Assembly: GCF_012911865.1 (NCBI RefSeq)
Contig: NZ_JAAXYH010000001.1
Coordinates: forward strand, 310,001-374,000
DNA: 64,000 bases
Reading direction: 5' to 3'
Origin: Shewanella salipaludis
GTDB taxonomy: Bacteria > Pseudomonadota > Gammaproteobacteria > Enterobacterales > Shewanellaceae
Under the pieces are notes generated by a model. It was not told the origin of the DNA, made no database searches, and worked only from the letters and a program-made list of their open reading frames with translations. The position numbers and the translations under genes are program-made. Within the stretch, counting starts at the first letter, position 1. The number at the start of each line of letters is the position of its first letter. Below, piece by piece: positions 33,298 through 42,816 of this stretch.

Positions 33298-35126
33298 CCC
33301 AGTATCCCCCAAGCTATGCCGGCCAGGCAGAAGAGAATGATGCTGGCGGCGTAGCCGCGCAGTTGGCCCGTTTGCAAACGACCGGCCAGGCGGTGCAAGG
33401 CACAGGTAGTGCCGGCGAGCAGGCCATAGCCTTTGTCGATGACATCATGGCGATTGAGGTGGCTGAGGCGCACGAAGGGATCGACAAACAGCCTCAAGTA
33501 GAGGGTATCCATGCCCCAGCCACCGCGCAGGAATAGCACCCAGGGTGTCAGCCTTGGGCCGCTCGGACGCGTGAACGCCCCAGTGCTGAACAGCCACCAG
33601 GCGAGTCCTATCCCCAGCAGCGGCAGTAGCAGCGGCAGCCAGTGCTGCAGCGGGCCAAGCTGTGCCTCTGGGGTGGCAATCGATCCCGGCAGCAGCACAC
33701 TCAAGCCCCGGGGTTCTATGCCCCCCAGGAGCGCCAGCGCCGTCAAGATCAGCAATACCCAGGTCATGCTCCCGGGCAAGTCGTGGCTGAGCTGGGTCTG
33801 CTGGCGACCGAAGAAGATGAGGTAGAAGAGTCTGGCACTGTAGAGCGCCGTGATGAAGGCGCCAGTCACCGCCGCCAGCCACAGCAGAGGATGACCCGAC
33901 TCGGCGGTCTTTTCGAGGATCATTTCCTTGCTGAAGAATCCCGAGGTCATAGGCAGGGAGGCCAGGGCGGCGCAGCCGGCACCGAAGGCGACGAGCAGCA
34001 GCGGCTGCTTGTTCCACAGGCCGCCCATCTTGAGGATGTTCTGTTGGTGCTGCAGGCTGTAGATGAGCGAGCCCGCGGCCAGAAAGAGCAGGGCCTTGAA
34101 GAAGGCATGGGTCATCAGGTGGAAGATCGCCGTGGCGGGCGCGCCGATCCCCAAGGCGAGGAACATGTAGCCCAGCTGGCTCATGGTCGAATAGGCCAGC
34201 ACGCGTTTGAGATCCGTTTGCACCAGCGCCGAGCCGGCGCCGAGCAAGAGGGTCAGGCAGCCTATGGTGGCGATCAGCAGCAGCACGGCCGGGGCCAGCT
34301 CGAATAGGGGGTAGTTTCTGGCCACTAAGTAGACACCCGCGGTCACCATGGTCGCCGCATGGATCAGGGCGCTGACCGGGGTGGGGCCCGCCATGGCATC
34401 GGGCAGCCAGGATTGCAGCGGCAACTGTGCCGACTTGCCGACGGCGCCGGCGAATAGCAGCAGGCAACTCAGGCCCAGCAGCGGCTCCCCTGTGGCCCCG
34501 GCACCCAGGAGCTCGGTGGCTGCAGTTTGGATCTCGGCGATGTTCAGGCTGTTGAAGCGATAGAAGAGCAGGAATAGCCCCAACATGAGCGCGGTATCGC
34601 CGATCCTGGTCATGAGGAAGGCCTTGTTGGCGGCGGCGTTATTGGCCGGCACCTTGTACCAGAAGCCGATCAACAGATAACTGCATAGGCCAACGCCTTC
34701 CCAACCCAGATACAGCAGGAGCAAGTTGTCGGCCAGCACCAAGATCAGCATGGCGGCGACGAATAGGTTCAGGTAGGCGAAGAAGCGGCTGTAGTCGGGA
34801 TCGTCGCGCATATAGCTGGCGGAGAAGAGATGGATCAGCGCGCCGACCCCGGTGATCACAGAAATCATCACCAGCGACAGGGCATCCAGGTACAGGCCCA
34901 GGCCTATCTCCAGTCTGCCTGTGGTTAGCCAGGTGCCGAAGGAGGCGGTCTCGACGAAGCGCGTCTGTTGCCACAGCAGTAGCTGCAGGCCGACGACCAG
35001 GATGGCGCTGAGCATCACAGAGCCGACGCCCAGGATAGCCGTGGTGCGTTTGCCGGGCTGCAGCAAGACCAGGGCCAGTGAGCTCAGCAGTGGCAAGAGG
35101 GGGATGGCGAGCAACATAGTGTCCAT
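33294..35126 (-). CDS. nuoL: NADH-quinone oxidoreductase subunit L
   Basis: The 610-aa largest antiporter-like subunit with the long amphipathic lateral-helix region at its C-terminus. Motifs: LYLGWEGVGLCSYLLIGFW (catalytic Glu), ANKAFLMTRIGDTALMLG (Lys), LPLQSWLPDAMAGPTPVSAL and KRVLAYSTMSQLGYM. The GAGGAAC ribosome site lies in the last codons of nuoK, and only 1 nt separates the genes. Confidence 0.96.
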   Translation of the reverse strand: MDTMLLAIPLLPLLSSLALVLLQPGKRTTAILGVGSVMLSAILVVGLQLLLWQQTRFVETASFGTWLTTGRLEIGLGLYLDALSLVMISVITGVGALIHLFSASYMRDDPDYSRFFAYLNLFVAAMLILVLADNLLLLYLGWEGVGLCSYLLIGFWYKVPANNAAANKAFLMTRIGDTALMLGLFLLFYRFNSLNIAEIQTAATELLGAGATGEPLLGLSCLLLFAGAVGKSAQLPLQSWLPDAMAGPTPVSALIHAATMVTAGVYLVARNYPLFELAPAVLLLIATIGCLTLLLGAGSALVQTDLKRVLAYSTMSQLGYMFLALGIGAPATAIFHLMTHAFFKALLFLAAGSLIYSLQHQQNILKMGGLWNKQPLLLVAFGAGCAALASLPMTSGFFSKEMILEKTAESGHPLLWLAAVTGAFITALYSARLFYLIFFGRQQTQLSHDLPGSMTWVLLILTALALLGGIEPRGLSVLLPGSIATPEAQLGPLQHWLPLLLPLLGIGLAWWLFSTGAFTRPSGPRLTPWVLFLRGGWGMDTLYLRLFVDPFVRLSHLNRHDVIDKGYGLLAGTTCALHRLAGRLQTGQLRGYAASIILFCLAGIAWGILG

Positions 35127-35127
35127 A

Positions 35128-35643
35128 TCAGTTCCTCGTCTGGGACATTTTCTGTGGGTCTGGGTCTGGGTCCGGTGCCGTGGCTCTTGGCCTCATGATG
35201 TCCGGAGCGACCTTTGGGCCTGCGGCTATGGCGTCTGCCTTAGACAGGCGCCCAGCCGGCATGGCAGTCTGTGGCAGTGCCGGCCCTGGCATGTCCGAGA
35301 CTCCGCCCGAATCCTGGGCTGCGGCATCCGTGAGTTCATTGAGGGCGTCGACATCCAGGCTCGAGAGGCCGAGGCGGCCATGGACCTGTTGGCGGTGCAT
35401 GCGTACCACCAATGCCAGTCCCAGGGTGACTTCGGCGGAGGCGAGGGTCAGCACCAGCAGGTACAAGATCTGGCCGTCGTTGTTGCCGTGATAGCCGGCG
35501 GCGCCGATGAAGAGCAGGGCGATGGCATTGAGCATGATCTCGATGGAGATCAGCATGAAGATCAAGTTACGCCGGCTCAGCAGGCCAAAGACCCCGATGG
35601 CGAACAGGGCGAAGCTCAGCAATAAGACCCTCTCTATGCTCAT
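35128..35643 (-). CDS. nuoK: NADH-quinone oxidoreductase subunit K with long C-terminal tail
   Basis: Residues 1-102 form a standard three-helix NuoK, with the conserved membrane glutamates in LISIEIMLNAIALLF and LASAEVTLGLALVV. The protein then continues for about 70 residues of Pro/Ala/Asp-rich sequence ending in DPDPDPQKMSQTRN, giving 171 aa against the usual about 100. The tail has no hydrophobic segment. It overlaps the nuoJ stop (ATGA). The extension looks like read-in of repeat-rich DNA into the gene end rather than a new domain. Confidence 0.95.
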   Translation of the reverse strand: MSIERVLLLSFALFAIGVFGLLSRRNLIFMLISIEIMLNAIALLFIGAAGYHGNNDGQILYLLVLTLASAEVTLGLALVVRMHRQQVHGRLGLSSLDVDALNELTDAAAQDSGGVSDMPGPALPQTAMPAGRLSKADAIAAGPKVAPDIMRPRATAPDPDPDPQKMSQTRN

Positions 35644-36293
35644 CTTGGCTCCTCGTCGCTGGTCTGCTTGCCAGTGCCAGTGTCAGTGCCAGTGCATGGC
35701 ATCGGCCGGGGCTCGGCTACGGTCGCTGTCTCCGGGGCCGCCTGTGGCAGGCGGGAGACATGTATGGCCGCCACGAGCGCCGCTAACAGCAAGAGTGCCG
35801 CCAGGACAACCAGCAGCAGATAGTCACCGAACAGCAGCCGGGCGAGGGCCTTGACGGAGATGTCGCCAGGCGCCACCAAAGCACTGGTGGCGCCGGCCCC
35901 GTCGCTCAGGGCGCCAGTTGCCTGTGCCTGCATACCATATTCGGGGGGCAGCTGGGTGATTACCACCAGCAGCTCCAGCAGCAAGACTGCCGAGAGCAGC
36001 AAAGGGCCACGGGCCATGTTGAAGTAAAACAGCCTGCGTTCCTCGGACAGGCTGAGCTCACCCCTGTGCAGCATCATGGTGACGAAAACGAACAGCACCA
36101 TGATGGCGCCGGCATAGATGATCACCTGCAGCGCCGCGGCGAAGGGCGAGCCCAGCATGAGGAAGATCAATGCCAGGGCAAGCATCATGGTGAGCAAGTA
36201 GAGCAGGGCATGCACGGCATTGTGGGCGCTGACGGTCAGCAAGGCGGCCAGCAGGGCGAGCCCGGCGGCGACAATAAACAAGGACTCCATCAT
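35640..36293 (-). CDS. nuoJ: NADH-quinone oxidoreductase subunit J
   Basis: A membrane subunit of complex I with five hydrophobic segments (217 aa). [24 protein letters not shown] and [18 protein letters not shown] contain the pi-bulge helix typical of NuoJ. The C-terminus after about residue 190 is a Thr/Gly/Asp-rich tail (TGTDTGTG). It overlaps nuoI and nuoK by 4 nt each. Confidence 0.95.
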   Translation of the reverse strand: MMESLFIVAAGLALLAALLTVSAHNAVHALLYLLTMMLALALIFLMLGSPFAAALQVIIYAGAIMVLFVFVTMMLHRGELSLSEERRLFYFNMARGPLLLSAVLLLELLVVITQLPPEYGMQAQATGALSDGAGATSALVAPGDISVKALARLLFGDYLLLVVLAALLLLAALVAAIHVSRLPQAAPETATVAEPRPMPCTGTDTGTGKQTSDEEPR

Positions 36294-36805
36294 GGCAACA
36301 GGCTCCGGGTATCTATCGGGGCCCGCTCACCCACGGCGGCGCCCTTTCCCTTGCCGGCGATGGCCTTGCCGCTATGACGATAGAAGTTATAGTCGTGGTA
36401 TTTCCCAGGCCCGCTGATCAGCAGGTGTTCCTTCTCGTACACCAGGTTCTGTCTGTCGTATTCGGCCATTTCGATGTCCGGGGTCAGTTGAATCGCATGG
36501 GTCGGACAGGCCTCCTCGCAGAGACCGCAGAGGATGCAGCGGGAGAAGTTGATCCTGAAGCTCTCGGCCAGCCAGCGGCCATCCGGGGCCTCGGTCTTCT
36601 GCACCGAGATGCAGTCGACGGGGCAGGCGACCGAACAGAGGTTGCAGGCGACACAGCGCTCCTCGCCGTCGGGATCCCGGGTCAAGACGATGCGGCCCCG
36701 GTATCTGGGGGCCAGGTAGGGCTTTTCCTCAGGGTACTGGACCGTATCAGCCTTGGTGAAGGTATGTCTGAAGACAGTAATTAAGGTTCTGATTTGGCTT
36801 AACAT
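36290..36805 (-). CDS. nuoI: NADH-quinone oxidoreductase subunit I (2x 4Fe-4S)
   Basis: A peripheral-arm ferredoxin-like subunit that carries clusters N6a and N6b. I choose ATG 36805, which has GAGGAG 6 nt upstream; an upstream ATG at 36859 lies inside nuoH. The 171-aa protein has [12 protein letters not shown] and [12 protein letters not shown], all eight cluster cysteines, plus RYRGRIVL near the N-terminus and [14 protein letters not shown]. The tail is basic. Confidence 0.96.
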   Translation of the reverse strand: MLSQIRTLITVFRHTFTKADTVQYPEEKPYLAPRYRGRIVLTRDPDGEERCVACNLCSVACPVDCISVQKTEAPDGRWLAESFRINFSRCILCGLCEEACPTHAIQLTPDIEMAEYDRQNLVYEKEHLLISGPGKYHDYNFYRHSGKAIAGKGKGAAVGERAPIDTRSLLP

Positions 36806-36827
36806 AAATCGCTCCTCATGATTTGCC

Positions 36828-37781
36828 TCAATGACCGACAGACAGTTGCCACAGGGCACTGAGCAGCAGATTGACCAGCGCCAACGGCAGGAGTACGGAC
36901 CAGCCGAAACGCATCAGCTGATCGTATCTGGGTCTGGGCAGTGCCGCCCGCAGCAGGATGAACAGCAAGACGAACAGGCTTGTCTTGAGGATGAACCAGG
37001 CCAGTGGCGGCAGCCAGGGGCCTTGCCAACCGCCTAAATAGAGGGTGCTGATGAAGGCCGAGACGAAGATCACCCCCAGGTATTCACCGATGAAGAACAT
37101 GCCGAACTTCATGCTGGCATACTCAGTGTGGAAGCCGGCGACTATCTCGGTTTCGGCCTCCGGCAGATCGAAGGGCGCCCTGTGGCTCTCGGCGACACCG
37201 GCGATGAGAAACAGCACGAAGCCCAGGGGCTGACTGAGGATAAACCATTGCTCCTCCTGGGCCGCGACTATCTCGTTCAGGCTGAAACTGCCGCTGAGAA
37301 CGACTATGCCCATCAGCGCCAGTCCCATGAAGACCTCATAGGACAGCATTTGCGCCGCGGTCCTCAGAGCCCCGAGCAGGGCATACTTGCTGTTGGAGGA
37401 GAAGCCGGCGAGCATGACGCTGTAGACGGAGATCGAACTCAGGGCGAGCACGAACAAGAGGGCATTGTCGAAGCTGGCGATCTGTATGTCCGGGGCGAAG
37501 GGAATGATGGCGAACCCCAGCAGCATGCTGATCATCAGGATCATGGGTGCCAGCACGAACACCACCTTGTCGGCGAACGGCGGGATCCAGTCTTCCTTGG
37601 TAAATATCTTTATCATGTCGGCGACGACCTGCAGCAGGCCGAAGGGGCCGACCCTGTTGGGTCCGAGTCTGTCCTGCCATAGTCCCAGGATGCGTCGTTC
37701 CAGCCAGGTCGACCAGGCCGCCGCCAGCAGGAGCAAGACTAAGATCACCAGTGGGGGGATGAATTGGCTCAGACTAGTCAT
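36828..37781 (-). CDS. nuoH: NADH-quinone oxidoreductase subunit H
   Basis: A membrane subunit at the quinone-binding interface (317 aa, eight or nine hydrophobic segments). I start it at ATG 37781 ([14 protein letters not shown]), with GGGAGG before it; upstream frame sequence lies in nuoG. Motifs: [58 protein letters not shown]. It overlaps the nuoG stop by 8 nt. Confidence 0.96.
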   Translation of the reverse strand: MTSLSQFIPPLVILVLLLLAAAWSTWLERRILGLWQDRLGPNRVGPFGLLQVVADMIKIFTKEDWIPPFADKVVFVLAPMILMISMLLGFAIIPFAPDIQIASFDNALLFVLALSSISVYSVMLAGFSSNSKYALLGALRTAAQMLSYEVFMGLALMGIVVLSGSFSLNEIVAAQEEQWFILSQPLGFVLFLIAGVAESHRAPFDLPEAETEIVAGFHTEYASMKFGMFFIGEYLGVIFVSAFISTLYLGGWQGPWLPPLAWFILKTSLFVLLFILLRAALPRPRYDQLMRFGWSVLLPLALVNLLLSALWQLSVGH

Positions 37782-40700
37782 GCTCGCCTCCCTGTGTCCC
37801 ATGGGGACCCGCAATGACCCTGGCAAGGTGCCCCAGTCGCATGAAGACGGGGGTCGGCACCAACAGCTGCTCCCTGGCCACGGCGGCATCCAAGGTGCAG
37901 CTCAGGCAGACGTCGGCCGACTCACAGTCCTCGGGACTCGGATAGCGACTCAGGCGTATGTCATCGCCCTGGACCAGGCCCAGCTTGTCGGCAGACTCAG
38001 GATGCAGACGGACACGGGCCTCGGGCATGGCGGCGCGGATGGCGTCGCCCAGGCAGGCCAGCTCGGCGTCGGCATAACGATTGGCATCGGGTGCCAGCGG
38101 CCAGACACCGGCGGGCAGAACGTCAGCAGACTGAGCGGCAACAGACTGGGCGGCAGTGGTTGCCTCAGGCGCTGACACTGTGACGGGAATGGACCCCGGC
38201 TCTGTTTGACTGAAAATGCAGATGCCATGGCGCCAGCAGTCGCTTGCCTGGGCATCAGCTCCCGGGTCTGCACCCGGTGCCGGAACTGTCCCTGGTTCCG
38301 GCGGCCCTTCGGACAGGCCGAGGCCGCTATCTTGGGGGCTTTGCAGCAGTGCAGTGCGGAGACTGCCCGCCTGATCCGAGTTCCACTTGGGGGACCAGGC
38401 ATCGGCCGGCAACACAGAGATGATTTGCGTCTGCGCCTGGCGAAAACCTGCGACCCCTTCCATGGAATAGGCATAGGGACTGTTTGGGTCGGCAGGGGGT
38501 TGCGGCTCCCTGACATGCTGGCCGGCATGGATCGCGGTTCTGGCGCTGGCTCTCAGTGGTTGGCGGGCGATGGGAAAGGGCGACAGCGTCTTGAACTCCA
38601 GGGGGGCGGCGAAGGCATTGATGGCGGCCAATGCCGGCAGTGCTTGTGCCACCCAGGCGATCAGTTCAGATCTGCCGCGCGGCTCATCCTGAGCTTGTGT
38701 TTGAGTCTGAGTCTGTGTCTGAGTCTGTGTCTGAGTGTGTGCCTGTTGCTCCCGTGCCTCGCTGAGCCATTGCCAGGCCTGGGCGCGGCCCTCGATGGCC
38801 GGCATGGCAGCGAAGGAGAATTGCAACCTGCCTTCGGCGCTCAGCCAGCAGCCCTGGGACTCGGCGAACGAGCTGGCGGGCAACAGGAGATCCGCCATCT
38901 GCGCCGTGGGCGTCAGCTGCTGCTCTATGACTATCAGCTGTTTTACCCTGTCCAGCAGCTTATCCAGTCGGTCTTTGTCGCAGTAACGATAGAGATCTGT
39001 CTCCAGTATGATCAGCGTCTCAATCGGTTCGTCGGCGAGTCGGGACAACAGGGCATCTATGCCCAGGGGGCTTGGCGTCAGTGATTGGGCCTGGGCTATC
39101 AGGCCGAGGAAGAGATCGTTGGCGTGCCGGGTGACGCCATAGAAACCCGTTTGGTCCTTGTCATGTTGCGGCCGCGCTTGCAGCCGCTCGGCAATCTCCA
39201 GGCATAGGCGCAGCAGTTCCGGCTCGTTGCTCTGGGTGCCGCAGATGAGCACAGGCCTTCGGGCCGCGAGCAGATCTGCGACTATCTCGCCGGCCTGGCC
39301 GGACAGTGGATCCGGGTCAATCTGAGTTTCTGTATGGGTTTCCGTAGGGGGCGTCTGCGTCAGCAGCGCCAACACGGCCCGCAACAGCCTTAGCTGCCCC
39401 TCGAGTGGCAAGACTAAGTTTTGTGTGGCGACATCGGCCAACTCTGTCTCGTGGCTGGCGAGGATATGCAGCGGCGAGCGCAGGCTCTGGGTCAGGTTGC
39501 GCACCGCATCGTCCTGCCATATCTGCACCCCAAACGTCAGAGCCTTGGCCTTGCCGGCGTTGCGGCTCATCTGCCGCAACGTCAGAGCCAGCCTGGGGGC
39601 CGTATGACTTATGTCTTCGGCTATGATGAAGGCCGCATCCGAGGCTTCAATATCTTTCATGCTGGTTGGCTTGACCCGTCCTTGGCTATAGGCGTCACAG
39701 AGCTGCCTCAGCATGGCGGCCTGGGCATCAGGCACCCCGAGGTAGAAGTTGTCTTTCCCCACCAGTCGCAACAGGGCGGCGTTATTCTCTATGGCGCTGC
39801 GCGCCGAACCCAGGGCGATGCAGCCCGCCTTGGTCTGGGTGTTATCTGTTTCACCTTGGTGTGAACTATTTTGATTGATTATCTCGGTAAGCAAGGCTTT
39901 GGCGGCCTTGGCGCCGAGTCTCTCGGTCGCCCGTTCGGCGTTGTTGCGTTGCAGCGGCTGCTCGAGTCTCCGGCCCAGGTTGACATGCTCGTAGCCGAAA
40001 CGGCCGAGATCACAGAGGAAGTGGCCATTGATGGCGGCGTGGTATCTGTTGCTGATCCTTCGGACCAGACCGTCCCGTTCGCCGACATTGATGTTGCAGC
40101 CCAGGCTGCAGTTGCTGCAGATGGCGGCGCCCGTCTGCAGATCCCACTTGCGCACATAGTGGCGCGAATAGGGCTTGTCGGTGAACACCCCGGTCGGGCA
40201 GATCTCCGCCAGATTGCCGGCGAAGGGATTGGCGAGCACCCCAGACTCGGCGCGGCCGAAATAGAGGTGGTTTTTCGAGCCGAAGACATCCAGATCCGTG
40301 CCGCCGGCATAGTCGCGGTAGAAGCGCACGCAACGGTAACAGGCGATGCAGCGGTTCATCTCATGGTTGAGGAAGGGCCCCAGCTGCTGGTTTTTATGGG
40401 TACGCTTGGTACCTGGATAACCGCGCTTGATGTGGCCGCTCATGAGTGTCATGTCCTGCAGGTGGCAGTTACCGCCTTCCTCGCACACGGGGCAATCATG
40501 GGGGTGATTGGTCATCAGGGCTTCTATGTTGGTCTTGCGGAATTGGCGCGCCGTTTCCTGTTGCAGCGAGACGCGCATCCCTTCGCTGGCGGGGATCATG
40601 CAGGCCATCACCAGCCGGCCGCTGTCGTCTTCGTCATTCTGATATTGGATGACGGCACACTGGCGGCAGGAGCCGACCGACCCCAGCGCCGGGTGCCAAC

Positions 40701-40854
40701 AGAAATAGGGCAAGTCCAAGCCCAGGCTGACACAGGCCTGCAACAGGTTTTCGCCGGCATCTACCTCATAGCGGCAGCCATCTATTATGATGCCGACCCG
40801 GTCGGCCTTTGTGTTGTCGGCCATGCTTTTGTCAACCTTGTGTTTGTCAACCAT
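37774..40854 (-). CDS. nuoG: NADH-quinone oxidoreductase subunit G
   Basis: The 1026-aa molybdopterin-oxidoreductase-like subunit with several Fe-S clusters. The start at ATG 40854 (MVDKHKV) overlaps the nuoF end by 8 nt. N-terminal 2Fe-2S ferredoxin: CWHPALGSVGSCRQC. His-Cys 4Fe-4S: HDCPVCEEGGNCHLQD. CIACYRCVRFYRDY follows, and CSNCSLGCN opens the molybdopterin-fold domain. It is longer than the usual about 900 residues. Part of the excess is a Thr-Gln repeat at about residues 704-720 encoded by an alternating hexamer array (38691-38744), plus Pro/Ala-rich C-terminal insertions. Confidence 0.95.
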   Translation of the reverse strand: MVDKHKVDKSMADNTKADRVGIIIDGCRYEVDAGENLLQACVSLGLDLPYFCWHPALGSVGSCRQCAVIQYQNDEDDSGRLVMACMIPASEGMRVSLQQETARQFRKTNIEALMTNHPHDCPVCEEGGNCHLQDMTLMSGHIKRGYPGTKRTHKNQQLGPFLNHEMNRCIACYRCVRFYRDYAGGTDLDVFGSKNHLYFGRAESGVLANPFAGNLAEICPTGVFTDKPYSRHYVRKWDLQTGAAICSNCSLGCNINVGERDGLVRRISNRYHAAINGHFLCDLGRFGYEHVNLGRRLEQPLQRNNAERATERLGAKAAKALLTEIINQNSSHQGETDNTQTKAGCIALGSARSAIENNAALLRLVGKDNFYLGVPDAQAAMLRQLCDAYSQGRVKPTSMKDIEASDAAFIIAEDISHTAPRLALTLRQMSRNAGKAKALTFGVQIWQDDAVRNLTQSLRSPLHILASHETELADVATQNLVLPLEGQLRLLRAVLALLTQTPPTETHTETQIDPDPLSGQAGEIVADLLAARRPVLICGTQSNEPELLRLCLEIAERLQARPQHDKDQTGFYGVTRHANDLFLGLIAQAQSLTPSPLGIDALLSRLADEPIETLIILETDLYRYCDKDRLDKLLDRVKQLIVIEQQLTPTAQMADLLLPASSFAESQGCWLSAEGRLQFSFAAMPAIEGRAQAWQWLSEAREQQAHTQTQTQTQTQTQTQAQDEPRGRSELIAWVAQALPALAAINAFAAPLEFKTLSPFPIARQPLRASARTAIHAGQHVREPQPPADPNSPYAYSMEGVAGFRQAQTQIISVLPADAWSPKWNSDQAGSLRTALLQSPQDSGLGLSEGPPEPGTVPAPGADPGADAQASDCWRHGICIFSQTEPGSIPVTVSAPEATTAAQSVAAQSADVLPAGVWPLAPDANRYADAELACLGDAIRAAMPEARVRLHPESADKLGLVQGDDIRLSRYPSPEDCESADVCLSCTLDAAVAREQLLVPTPVFMRLGHLARVIAGPHGTQGGEHD
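38691..38744. repeat. GAGTCT/GTGTCT hexamer microsatellite inside nuoG
   Basis: About eight imperfect 6-bp units (GAGTCT and GTGTCT alternating on the plus strand) encode an uninterrupted run of Thr-Gln dipeptides. The unit length is a multiple of three, so copy-number change would keep the frame. Confidence 0.9.
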
Positions 40855-42223
40855 AGTGCTGTTCCCCCGCGGCAGAATGGTTATAGGGGCAGCAACCCTG
40901 GGTGATGTGGGCTTCGAAGTCTGCCCTGAAGTACTTGAGGGCGCTCTGCAGCGGCTCGACGGCGCCCGGGGCGAGGGCGCAGAAGGTGGTGCCGGGCGCG
41001 GCGAAACGGCATAAGGCCTCGAGTTGGTCGAGATCTTTGGCTTCGCCCAGGCCGGATTCCAGCTTATTGAGCAGTACTTCGGCCCAGGGCAGGCCGTCAC
41101 GGCAAGGGGTACACCAGCCACAGGATTCCTGAGCGAAGAAACGGATCAGGTTGAGCACCATGGCGACCGGGCAATAGCTGTCATCCAGTACTATCAGGGT
41201 GCCGGTGCCCAGACGGCTGCCCTGACGGCCGACGGCATCATAATCCATGGGGGTGTCCAGATGCGCCTGGGTGAGAAAGTCGGTCGAGCCGCCGCCGGGC
41301 AGATAGCCCTTGAGCGAGTAGCCGTCACACATGCCGCCGGCATGGACTTCGATGAGCTCGCGGATGGGGGTGCCCATGGGCAGTTCCCACAGTCCAGGGC
41401 GTTTGACCCTGCCACTGACACCGAAGATCTTGGTGCCGCTGTCTTGGCCCAGCCCTAGACTCAGATACCAGTCGACACCGAAATTGATGATGTGGGGCAG
41501 GTTGCAGTAGGTTTCGACATTATTGACTATGGTAGGTTTGCCCCACAGGCCGGCGACTTGGGGGAAGGGCGGTTTGGCCCTGGGATTGGCACGCTTGCCT
41601 TCCATGGCATTGATCAGCGCGGTTTCCTCGCCGCAGATGTAACGCCCGGCACTGGTGTGGATATGGATCTTGAACTTGGCGTTAAGGGGACCGAGGGCCG
41701 GGTTTTCGAGGCAATGGGCCTGCCATTCGGCCAAGGCGGTTGTGAGCCGCTGCTGCGCCAGGTAATAGTCGCCCCTGAGGAAGATGTAACCCGTGTCGGC
41801 GTCGAGGGTTTGTGCGGCGATCAACAGGCCTTCGATGATCTGGTGGGGCGTCTGTTCCAGCAGATACCTGTCCTTGAAGGCGCCGGGTTCCATCTCGTCG
41901 GCGTTGACTATCAGGTATTTTGGACTGGGGGCGGAGGCTCCCCTGGGCATGAAGCTCCACTTGAGGCCTGTGGGGAAACCGGCGCCGCCCCGGCCCCTGA
42001 GTTTGGAGGCGGTGATCTGCTCCAGCAGCTGCTCCTGGCTCTGGCCAAGCGCCTTCTCCAGTCCCCGATAGCCGCCCTGGGCAAGGTAGGCGGCCAAGGT
42101 CCAGCAGGCCTCACCCGGACGAATGAAGCGGGTCAGGGGCTTGGTTGGCGGCGCGGTATCCACTGGCGCATTATTCATAGGCTCATCACTAACAGGCTCG
42201 TTGCTCACAGGCTCATCATTCAT
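40847..42223 (-). CDS. nuoF: NADH-quinone oxidoreductase subunit F (FMN and NADH site)
   Basis: The 458-aa subunit oxidises NADH and carries FMN and one 4Fe-4S cluster. RGRGGAGFPTGLKWSFMP (NADH/FMN glycine loop), NADEMEPGAFKDRYLLE, and the cluster cysteines ESCGWCTPCRDG with a distal Cys in LEALCRFA are intact. The first about 25 residues are a repeat-like acidic stretch (NDEPVSNEPVSDEPMNN) not expected in the family, so the true start may be further in. It lies 9 nt after nuoE. Confidence 0.96.
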   Translation of the reverse strand: MNDEPVSNEPVSDEPMNNAPVDTAPPTKPLTRFIRPGEACWTLAAYLAQGGYRGLEKALGQSQEQLLEQITASKLRGRGGAGFPTGLKWSFMPRGASAPSPKYLIVNADEMEPGAFKDRYLLEQTPHQIIEGLLIAAQTLDADTGYIFLRGDYYLAQQRLTTALAEWQAHCLENPALGPLNAKFKIHIHTSAGRYICGEETALINAMEGKRANPRAKPPFPQVAGLWGKPTIVNNVETYCNLPHIINFGVDWYLSLGLGQDSGTKIFGVSGRVKRPGLWELPMGTPIRELIEVHAGGMCDGYSLKGYLPGGGSTDFLTQAHLDTPMDYDAVGRQGSRLGTGTLIVLDDSYCPVAMVLNLIRFFAQESCGWCTPCRDGLPWAEVLLNKLESGLGEAKDLDQLEALCRFAAPGTTFCALAPGAVEPLQSALKYFRADFEAHITQGCCPYNHSAAGEQHYG

Positions 42224-42232
42224 AAGAGGTAC

Positions 42233-42790
42233 TCATAAGGTTTCGCCCCCCTGCTCGGCGGCCAATGTCTCGAGCAGCGCCGGGATCTCCTGTTCGTTCA
42301 ATCGCTCGAACAAGATTTGGTTGGCTATCATCACAGGCGCCTTGTCACAGGCCCCGAGACAGGGCAAGGGAATGAGGGTGAACTTGTGATCTGCCGTGGT
42401 TTCGCCGGCAACCAGGTTGAGGTAGAGGCTCAGGCGACGGCGCAAGCCGGCCCCGCCCATGAGATCGCAGCTGATGCCATCGCAGGGGTGCAATACCGTC
42501 TTGCCGACGGGGCGGCGGAAGATCAAGTTGTAGAAGGTGGCGACGCCTTCGAGTGCCGCTAGGGGGAGCCGGGTATATTCGGCCAGAGCCAGCAGGGTAT
42601 CGTCGCCTATCCAGCCACGGCTGGCCTGCAGCAGCTTGAGCGCATCTATGCTGATCCCCGATGGCTGCGGCGCCGCTGCCAGCAGCAGATCCAGCTGGTG
42701 TTTCTCCTGGGGCGACAGCTCACCGGTCGCCTCATCCATCGGCAGCTGGCGTATCGGGATCGGCTGGTATTGCGCATATTTTGACGTCAT
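42233..42790 (-). CDS. nuoE: NADH-quinone oxidoreductase subunit E
   Basis: A 185-aa thioredoxin-fold subunit with the N1a 2Fe-2S cluster ligated by HPCDGISC and LPCLGACDKAP. It pairs with NuoF at the NADH end of complex I. The N-terminal helical part (LSPQEKHQLDLLLAAAPQ ... YTRLPLAALEGVATFYN) is typical. It lies 26 nt after nuoCD. Confidence 0.95.
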   Translation of the reverse strand: MTSKYAQYQPIPIRQLPMDEATGELSPQEKHQLDLLLAAAPQPSGISIDALKLLQASRGWIGDDTLLALAEYTRLPLAALEGVATFYNLIFRRPVGKTVLHPCDGISCDLMGGAGLRRRLSLYLNLVAGETTADHKFTLIPLPCLGACDKAPVMIANQILFERLNEQEIPALLETLAAEQGGETL

Positions 42791-42816
42791 CTCTCTCCTG
42801 CCTCCTTGTCGCTAAC

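Noticed and set aside
30803..34307. Several plus-strand frames of 100-220 codons opposite nuoL-nuoN
   Set aside because: All are mirror frames of membrane-protein genes and are rich in Gln, His and Arg, a typical artefact of GC-rich antisense frames.
40855..41121. Upstream extension of nuoG by 89 codons
   Set aside because: The extra residues are a Ser/Pro-rich shadow of nuoF. The ferredoxin domain starts soon after ATG 40854.
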